From Oscillospiraceae bacterium (GTDB lineage Bacteria; Bacillota; Clostridia; Oscillospirales; Ruminococcaceae): 64,000 nucleotides of DNA. The notes beneath the pieces are model-generated. The model made no database searches. It had not been told where the DNA came from and saw only the letters and a program-made list of their open reading frames with translations. This document shows, in pieces, positions 58,884-64,000 of the stretch. The translations under genes were made by a program, and so were the position numbers. Position 1 is the first letter of the stretch. Every line of letters starts with the position of its first letter. Where the stretch lies: positions 124,001-188,000 of the forward strand of contig JAKSPJ010000002.1 in the NCBI GenBank assembly GCA_024404915.1, given 5' to 3'.

Positions 58884-59453
58884 ATGACAGCACAGGGTTC
58901 GAAGCGTGAACGGAAAACCGCACGTTTCAGAAACGGGTTGTTAGGCAAACACCCCTCTTCTGATTCTGCGCCGGTAATTCTTTCAAAGCTGGCGCTTTGT
59001 TTCGGAAAACGTTTTTCTATTTCCATGCCCCATCAGATGGAACAGCTGACAGATACGCCGGATGCACATATGTTTATCGAAAAGGATACCGGCCTGATTC
59101 TGCGGCTGATGTGCATTCCCTTTCGGGCACCGCTCCACAGAATCACGGAAACAGATTTGCAGGTTACCTTCCGCAAAGTCATGAGCGTCAGCCATTTGCC
59201 GGATGTGAACTATGGTTTTTTGAAGTATTCCCCCACCCTGACCGCCGTATGGCAGCACCCTGCAGCCCAGAAACAGTTTATGCGGGGCAATGTGGAGGTG
59301 ACTTTGAAAAGAGGCGAAGAAAAAACCATTCTTCACTTGATTCAAGTGCGAAGAATGGTTTATCTTGTAATGTTTACCAATGTGACGCCCCAGACAGAAG
59401 ACAAAGCATATGCCATGCTGTATTCCGTTTCCGTGGACACAAAAGAGGCATAA
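58884..59453 (+). CDS. Hypothetical protein
   Basis: The protein has 189 residues, with GGAAGGAAGGGGG before the ATG. It is soluble with no signal peptide. A basic N-terminus is followed by a mixed alpha/beta region with MFIEKDTGLILRLMCIPFRAP and a C-terminal strand pattern KTILHLIQVRRMVYLVMF. I do not recognise a family. Its last third contains a near-perfect palindrome at 59320-59361 that works as a terminator on the opposite strand, so two functions share these bases. Confidence 0.65.
   Translation: MTAQGSKRERKTARFRNGLLGKHPSSDSAPVILSKLALCFGKRFSISMPHQMEQLTDTPDAHMFIEKDTGLILRLMCIPFRAPLHRITETDLQVTFRKVMSVSHLPDVNYGFLKYSPTLTAVWQHPAAQKQFMRGNVEVTLKRGEEKTILHLIQVRRMVYLVMFTNVTPQTEDKAYAMLYSVSVDTKEA
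59320..59361 (-). terminator. Antisense terminator embedded in a coding region
   Basis: AAACCATTCTTC and GAAGAATGGTTT form a 12-bp perfect stem, extended inward by ACTTG/CAAGT past a two-base bulge. On the minus strand it is followed by TTTTTT. It lies 125 bases past the dCMP deaminase stop, inside the convergent hypothetical gene. Confidence 0.72.
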
Positions 59454-59485
59454 GACGATATTGATAACCCTCCGTGTGCGGACTG

Positions 59486-59980
59486 TCAGTATCCGCTGGA
59501 CAGATTCTCAGAGAGAGAATCGTCATGATCAATCCAGTCGGAGGTCTGAATGACATAGTGTGTCTGGGCATCCTGGCGGATATACACGGTTTCGATGCCT
59601 GCATTCAGAATCAGGCGCTTGCACATGGCGCAGGGTTCCACTGCACCATCCAGCTGATTCGTTTTGGCATCATGACAGGCAAGGTACAATTCTGCCCCCA
59701 GCAGATCCGCACGGCTTGCGCTGATAATGGCATTGGATTCTGCGTGGACACTTCGGCAAAGTTCATATCGCTGCCCACGGGGAACATTCATGCGCTCCCG
59801 ATAACAATAGTCCAGATCGCAGCAGTTTTTTCTGCCTCGGGGTGCACCATTGTATCCTGTGGAAATGATTTCGTCATTCTTGACGATGATTGCACCGAAT
59901 TTTCTCCGCAGACAGGTGCTGCGGGCAGATACTGCTTCTGCAATATCCAGATAATAATTAATTTTGTCTCTGCGTTGCAC
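59486..59980 (-). CDS. dCMP deaminase (ComEB-like)
   Basis: The protein has 164 residues from a GTG start at 59980, eight bases after AAAGGGG. It converts dCMP to dUMP for thymidylate synthesis. The zinc site is SVHAESNAI (His and catalytic Glu) and EPCAMCKRLI (two Cys). RKFGAIIVKNDEIISTGYNGAPRG is the family N-terminal pattern, with extra Cys/His around CCDLDYCYRERM, as in T4-type and ComEB enzymes. It stands alone. Confidence 0.93.
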   Translation of the reverse strand: MQRRDKINYYLDIAEAVSARSTCLRRKFGAIIVKNDEIISTGYNGAPRGRKNCCDLDYCYRERMNVPRGQRYELCRSVHAESNAIISASRADLLGAELYLACHDAKTNQLDGAVEPCAMCKRLILNAGIETVYIRQDAQTHYVIQTSDWIDHDDSLSENLSSGY

Positions 59981-60009
59981 AAAAACAGCCCCTTTCCGTT
60001 ATTATAGTC

Positions 60010-60038
60010 ATTATAGCAGATTATGAGACAAATTACAA
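60010..60038 (-). promoter_or_regulatory. Promoter for the dCMP deaminase gene
   Basis: On the minus strand TTGTAA (60038-60033), 17 bases, TATAAT (60015-60010), about 30 bases before the GTG. Confidence 0.75.
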
Positions 60039-60076
60039 TAGTTTTTATGATTTTTTGGTGAAACAGGAGATAAATT

Positions 60077-60931
60077 ATGCTTGAACTAACAGATATGCAA
60101 GTGATTCGCATGCTATGCAAACAGTATCATTTCACCTTTTCCAAGGGCATGGGACAGAACTTCCTGATTGATCCGGAAGTATGCCCTGCCATTGCTTCCT
60201 ACGGCATCCCGGAGAAAGAATGCGGCGTTCTGGAAATCGGAACAGGCTTTGGTGTTCTGACGCAGCAGCTTGCACTGAAATCGGAAAAGGTGGTTGCAGT
60301 AGAACTGGATAAAAGACTGCAGCCGATTTTACAAATGACACTGGCAGATTTTCATAACACCGCCATTGTCTGGCAGGATATTATGAAGGTCAGTGTACAG
60401 GATTTTCTGAAGGAACAGTTCGGAGACCGTGATGTAGCAGTATGTGCTAATCTGCCATATTACATTACCTCTCCCATTCTGATGCATCTTCTGGAATCCG
60501 GTGCGAAATTCCGCAGTATTACTGTCATGGTGCAGAAGGAAGCCGCAGAGCGTCTGTGTGCGGAAATCGGCGCAAGGGCAGCTGGTGCAGTAACGGCGGC
60601 GGTTCAGCTGCGAGGCAAAGCAGAAGAATTGTTTGATGTGCCACGGGATTCGTTCTATCCATCCCCGAAGGTAGACTCCGCTGTTATTCGCATTACACCC
60701 TATGACACCCCCTTGTGTACAGAGGACACACTTGGCCATGTGCTTCGAATCGTGAAAGCAGGATTTGCACAGCGAAGAAAAACCGCATTGAATGCCCTTT
60801 CCTCCGGCCTGGCTTTGCCAAAAGAACAGATTGCGGAAGCACTGGCAGCCTGCGGACTGGCGGAAACTGTGCGCTTTGAACAGCTGAACCAGGAGCAGCT
60901 GCTCCGTTTTGCAGCACAGCTCCCCTGCTGA
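60077..60931 (+). CDS. rsmA: 16S rRNA dimethyladenosine transferase (RsmA/KsgA)
   Basis: The protein has 284 residues with AGGAGA before the start. It dimethylates two adjacent adenines near the 3' end of 16S rRNA. GQNFLIDPEV, the SAM-binding LEIGTGFGVLTQQL, VVAVELDKRL and the catalytic NLPYYITSPILMHLL are in order. The C-terminal helical RNA-binding domain has KAGFAQRRKTALNALSS. It starts 97 bases from the divergent dCMP deaminase gene. Confidence 0.95.
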   Translation: MLELTDMQVIRMLCKQYHFTFSKGMGQNFLIDPEVCPAIASYGIPEKECGVLEIGTGFGVLTQQLALKSEKVVAVELDKRLQPILQMTLADFHNTAIVWQDIMKVSVQDFLKEQFGDRDVAVCANLPYYITSPILMHLLESGAKFRSITVMVQKEAAERLCAEIGARAAGAVTAAVQLRGKAEELFDVPRDSFYPSPKVDSAVIRITPYDTPLCTEDTLGHVLRIVKAGFAQRRKTALNALSSGLALPKEQIAEALAACGLAETVRFEQLNQEQLLRFAAQLPC

Positions 60932-60998
60932 ACAGAAGGTCTGAAACCAGTCTGTCATACGCACACCTGAAAGGAAACAGATAAAGTCTGTAATCGGG

Positions 60999-61027
60999 TT
61001 GAAAGAACATCACTTTTATGCTATAAT
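60999..61027 (+). promoter_or_regulatory. Promoter for the 164-residue gene and following genes
   Basis: TTGAAA (60999-61004), 17 bases, TATAAT (61022-61027), about 35 bases before the start at 61062. Confidence 0.8.
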
Positions 61028-61061
61028 ATAAAGAGTAGAAACAAGTGAAAGGATATGCTGT

Positions 61062-61556
61062 ATGAAATTCATTGATCAGTTAAAAGCAGAAGTGAAAATT
61101 CATCGGGATATGGAGACGGATTTTCTCAGCAGAAGATATCATCAGGCAAAACACATTGCAGAAAAATATATGGACCTGATAAAAGAGGAAGCACGTATTG
61201 CAGCCCGTAACGGCGATTATGAGCACATCGAAGGCCATGCAGTCATCAAGGGGTTTATTCCGCTGAATGAAAAGGATTTCGATATGCCCTTCGTAGTGAT
61301 GGAGACAAAGCGGGATTTCTGGACACATAAAAAGCGGAATCATTATTCGCTGACACCAAACAATGAACTGTTTGAAGTGTTTCAGTCCGCATTCTACCAG
61401 CTGTGCGTGGAAGAGGACATCATATATTTTCCTTTTCAGGCACAGATTGCCGGGAAAGATGGCAGCATCGTCTATCATACGATTCCGCTGACGATTATGA
61501 ACCCGAAAAAAGAGAAAATCCAGGCATTGGGGTTCCCATACCAGATTGAATTATAA
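61062..61556 (+). CDS. Hypothetical soluble protein
   Basis: The protein has 164 residues with AAAGGA before the ATG. It is hydrophilic with an N-terminal helix (HQAKHIAEKYMDLIKEEARIAARN) and a beta-rich rest with HAVIKGFIPLNEKDFDMPFVVMET and FYQLCVEEDIIYFPF. There is no signal peptide or membrane segment. I do not recognise a family. It is 36 bases ahead of the dehydratase-activase-related gene and under the same promoter, so the three genes to 63619 may form one operon. Confidence 0.68.
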   Translation: MKFIDQLKAEVKIHRDMETDFLSRRYHQAKHIAEKYMDLIKEEARIAARNGDYEHIEGHAVIKGFIPLNEKDFDMPFVVMETKRDFWTHKKRNHYSLTPNNELFEVFQSAFYQLCVEEDIIYFPFQAQIAGKDGSIVYHTIPLTIMNPKKEKIQALGFPYQIEL

Positions 61557-61592
61557 GCACATCAATAGTCCGCTAGAATGGAAGGGATAAAA

Positions 61593-62819
61593 ATGGCTAA
61601 GTTTTTACCGGAAATGAAGAAAACCCATACAATTCTGGTACCGGATATGCTGCCGGTACATTTTCAGTTATTAATCGGCATTCTGAAATCTTATGGGTAT
61701 CATTGTGAGCTGCTGCGCACCTCCAGCCGTGCTGTGGTGGATGAGGGCTTGAAAAACGTACACAATGATACCTGTTATCCTGCACTGCTTGTAATCGGAC
61801 AGTTTATGGAAGCACTGAAATCCGGCCGCTATGACCCGGATAAAACCGCATTGCTGATTACACAGACCGGCGGCGGCTGCCGTGCCTCAAATTATATTCA
61901 CCTGCTGCGAAAGGCTCTGGAAGAACAGTTTCCCCAGGTTCCGGTCATTTCCCTGAACTTTTCCGGACTGGAAAAAGATCCGAAATCCGGCTGGCAGATG
62001 ACACCTGTGATTTTCATGAAATTCCTGTATGCAGTGCTGTATGGGGATCTTCTGATGCAGATTTCAAACCAGTGCCGTCCTTATGAACAGAAGCCCGGTA
62101 TGACAGATAAGGTACTGCACCGCTGGCAGGTGCGTCTGGAGCGTGCATTCCAGTCCACCACATTCATGAATACCAAGCTGGTTTACCGCCGTATTCTGGA
62201 AGACTTTGCTGCCATCCCCCGCAGAGCAAGAAATAAAGTCCGTGTGGGCATTGTGGGCGAAATCTATGTCAAATATTCCCCCCTGGCCAATAACCACCTG
62301 GAGGAATTTCTGCTGCAGGAGGGCTGTGAGCCTGTGATTCCCTCTCTGCTGGAGTTTGTCATGTACTGTGCGGCATCCACCGCAGTGGACGGAAAACTGT
62401 ATCATTTCTTTGACAAGCAGGTCCTGTTCAACGGCCTTGGATATCAGGCCATTTACGCCATGCAGAAGCAGCAGATTGAAGCCATCAGAAAGCATGGTGT
62501 ATTTGATCCGCCCCATGATTTTGAACATCTGCGGAAATGTGCAGACCGCTATATCAATCAGGGTGTCAGCATGGGTGAAGGCTGGCTGATTACCGCCGAA
62601 ATGGCGGCTCTGGTGGAGTCCGGCACTGAAAATATTATCTGCACGCAGCCCTTTGGCTGTCTGCCGAATCATATTGTGGCAAAGGGTATGATGCGTGTCA
62701 TCAAGAATGCCTATCCCCACGCAAATATCACTGCCATTGACTATGACCCGGGTGCAACCCGTGTCAATCAGGAAAACCGTGTAAAGCTGATGCTGGCAAA
62801 CGCAAGAAAGCCGGAATGA
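61593..62819 (+). CDS. 2-hydroxyacyl-CoA dehydratase activator-related protein (COG3581-like)
   Basis: The protein has 408 residues from the ATG at 61593 (AAGGGAT upstream). It matches the C-terminal portion of very large (about 1,400 residue) activase-related proteins, standing here as its own gene without the ASKHA ATPase part. The cysteines that could hold an Fe-S cluster are in NDTCYPALLVIGQ, TQTGGGCRASNYIHLL, CEPVIPSLLEFVMYC and ICTQPFGCLPNHIVAKGMM. Such proteins are thought to act in radical dehydratase chemistry or its activation; the substrate is unknown. It overlaps the next gene by four bases (ATGA). Confidence 0.8.
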   Translation: MAKFLPEMKKTHTILVPDMLPVHFQLLIGILKSYGYHCELLRTSSRAVVDEGLKNVHNDTCYPALLVIGQFMEALKSGRYDPDKTALLITQTGGGCRASNYIHLLRKALEEQFPQVPVISLNFSGLEKDPKSGWQMTPVIFMKFLYAVLYGDLLMQISNQCRPYEQKPGMTDKVLHRWQVRLERAFQSTTFMNTKLVYRRILEDFAAIPRRARNKVRVGIVGEIYVKYSPLANNHLEEFLLQEGCEPVIPSLLEFVMYCAASTAVDGKLYHFFDKQVLFNGLGYQAIYAMQKQQIEAIRKHGVFDPPHDFEHLRKCADRYINQGVSMGEGWLITAEMAALVESGTENIICTQPFGCLPNHIVAKGMMRVIKNAYPHANITAIDYDPGATRVNQENRVKLMLANARKPE

Positions 62820-63619
62820 AAATGAATGAGGAAGTGTTGCAGAGGAAGGCTAATAAGAAACAATTCTCCGTTTCCAAAACCAGAAAAATCTATATCTCAC
62901 AGCTGGTCGTTCGCTGTGTTGTGCTTGCGGCGTGTATTCTTCTCGTGATTTTTCGTCCGGAAGAAACGGATATTCTGCAGGGCTGGCATTTCTTTCAGCG
63001 TTTTTCCCCGCTGCATCTGCTCTGGGGAATCTGGATGATGGAAATGCTGTTCCAGCTGATTCCCGTGAAAAAACGGCTGGTAATTGCCCTGGGCTCTCAA
63101 AAGCATTTTGGCATACGCTTTCAACCCATGAAAGAAGCCATCAATTATCCTGCGCTTCGCCGTCATATCATTCAGACCACAAAAGCAGCATATAAGGTAT
63201 TTGCCATCTGGGCGGCAGTTGTAAGTGTGCTCTCTGTTCTGCGCTATATGGATATTCTGAATAATATCTGGCTGTTTATGGTGACAATGGCATTTTACGT
63301 CTGCGATCTGATTTGTGTACTGGTATGGTGTCCCTTCCGATTGATTGTAAAAGCGAAATGCTGCACGACCTGCCGCATTTTTAACTGGGATCACCTGATG
63401 ATGTTTTCCCCCATGCTGATGATTGGAGGATTTTATTCTGTGACACTGGTGCTTATGGCGTTTGCAGACTGGCTCATCTGGGAATTGTGCATTATGATGT
63501 ACCCGGAGCGATTCTGGGAGAATACCAACGGCGCACTCCGCTGCAGCAACTGCACGGATAAACTGTGCACCCAATATTGCGGCAATACAATGGATAATAA
63601 AAAGAATTCCTCGGGTTAA
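62816..63619 (+). CDS. Cys-rich polytopic membrane protein
   Basis: The protein has 267 residues. Four hydrophobic segments lie at about 28-45, 62-82, 125-175 and 195-225. Two cysteine clusters flank the last pair: CCTTCRIF near residue 181 and CSNCTDKLCTQYC near residue 242, the spacing of a metal or Fe-S site. The start overlaps the previous stop, so it is coupled to the dehydratase-activator-related protein. That pairing suggests a role in electron supply or membrane attachment for it. The stop codon lies within the loop of the terminator that follows. I do not recognise a named family. Confidence 0.72.
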   Translation: MKMNEEVLQRKANKKQFSVSKTRKIYISQLVVRCVVLAACILLVIFRPEETDILQGWHFFQRFSPLHLLWGIWMMEMLFQLIPVKKRLVIALGSQKHFGIRFQPMKEAINYPALRRHIIQTTKAAYKVFAIWAAVVSVLSVLRYMDILNNIWLFMVTMAFYVCDLICVLVWCPFRLIVKAKCCTTCRIFNWDHLMMFSPMLMIGGFYSVTLVLMAFADWLIWELCIMMYPERFWENTNGALRCSNCTDKLCTQYCGNTMDNKKNSSG

Positions 63620-63634
63620 GCAGAGGAATTCTTT
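63602..63634 (+). terminator. Terminator overlapping the end of the Cys-rich gene
   Basis: AAGAATTCCTC pairs with GAGGAATTCTT around a loop that contains the TAA stop codon, followed by TTTCTTTTT. Confidence 0.88.
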
Positions 63635-63843
63635 TTCTTTTTGTGTATATTAAGTTTTTGGCGGTTTCGCACAGAATCCATTTGTCGCCAGGAGAATTTC
63701 GATGCCTGCGCAAAGATTAATTTTTTATATAATATAAGCATGAACTACACTAAATTGATTAACCTTTATATGGAATGCCATCGCCTGGTCATAAGGCTTT
63801 TGGCCGATATTGCAAACCGGCACTCTCCGCAGATCTCACAATA

Positions 63844-63999
63844 TTATATCTCTTTTTTCACTTTGGAAAATACTTTTCTCTGGGGAATGCACAGACAGAT
63901 TCCCACGGCCACAATCAGAATGACAGTGGTACAGATACTGCCCTCTGCGCCGAATGCACCACCGGAAAGAATGTCAGGGACTTCATTGGGGATTGTGCT
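63844..63999 (-). CDS. C-terminal end of a membrane protein (partial)
   Basis: A minus-strand frame open to the right edge gives 51 residues ending at a TAA at 63844-63846. It reads as a last membrane helix (TTVILIVAVGICLCI) after an LSGGAFGAEGS turn, then a basic tail (RKVFSKVKKEI), as expected of a polytopic protein C-terminus. The pattern recalls CPBP-type intramembrane proteases, but too little is visible to say. The 200 bases between this stop and the terminator at 63634 show no supported gene. Confidence 0.55.
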   Translation of the reverse strand, partial: STIPNEVPDILSGGAFGAEGSICTTVILIVAVGICLCIPQRKVFSKVKKEI

Positions 64000-64000
64000 A

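Noticed and set aside
63740..64000. Plus-strand frame open to the right edge starting after a TATAAT
   Set aside because: The ATG is too close to the -10 for a leader, has no ribosome site, and the opposite strand encodes a convincing membrane-protein C-terminus.

Overview
The window looks like chromosomal DNA of a fibre-degrading gut or rumen Firmicute, most likely a Ruminococcus or close relative in the Oscillospiraceae. The signs are two proteins with type I dockerin-like C-termini (a GH74 xyloglucanase and an 824-residue repeat protein), a lipoprotein GH5 cellulase, threonine-rich linkers, strong AAGGAGG ribosome sites, and promoters that nearly all have a TTGNNN box, a 17-base spacer and TATAAT. 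I see no rRNA, tRNA, prophage, insertion sequence or CRISPR array.

Layout. 1-4370 (+): the end of a zinc-ribbon membrane protein, a D-Ala-D-Ala carboxypeptidase, ispH and a four-repeat S1 protein. 4464-7797 (+): membrane protein, lipoprotein and a solute-binding/vWA protein. 7839-13334: small zinc-ribbon protein, a VanY-like pseudoenzyme, and a minus-strand set of lipoproteins around the GH5 cellulase. 13624-19514 (-): proton-translocating transhydrogenase (pntA1-pntA2-pntB), NADP-type glutamate dehydrogenase, an AraC-type regulator with a degenerate receiver, and rpmB. 19709-21200 (+): site-2 protease and scpA. 21274-24545 (-): guaB, parB, parA. 24830-30381 (-): an ECF vitamin transporter behind a structured leader, an acyl-CoA synthetase and an XRE-cupin regulator. 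30849-33906 (+): cysS and a ROK-type repressor. 34039-40620 (-): a compact aromatic amino acid operon, aroF-tyrA-aroB-aroA-aroC-pheA, preceded by a leader peptide and an attenuator. 41021-53575: GH74-dockerin, HtrA protease, a lone solute-binding lipoprotein, a 1,099-residue leucine-rich-repeat protein and the dockerin repeat protein. 53931-54348 (+): a perfect-consensus promoter drives a transcript with no ordinary gene. It carries four copies of an 18-base ribosome-site/ATG cassette, each opening a tiny reading frame, and ends at a strong terminator. 54353-63999: radA with a small membrane protein, pspA, a second VanY-like pseudoenzyme, dCMP deaminase, rsmA, a dehydratase-activase-related protein, a Cys-rich membrane protein and the end of another membrane protein.

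The two most interesting regions are the tandem mini-ORF RNA at 53966-54348 and the aro leader at 40620-40880. In the aro leader, a 23-codon peptide rich in Phe and Tyr precedes a perfect 12-bp terminator. That arrangement suggests ribosome-mediated attenuation in a lineage that usually uses T-boxes. Three other leaders may also be regulatory RNAs: those of ecfT, the AraC-type regulator and GH74. All product names come from reading motifs by eye; no database search was run.
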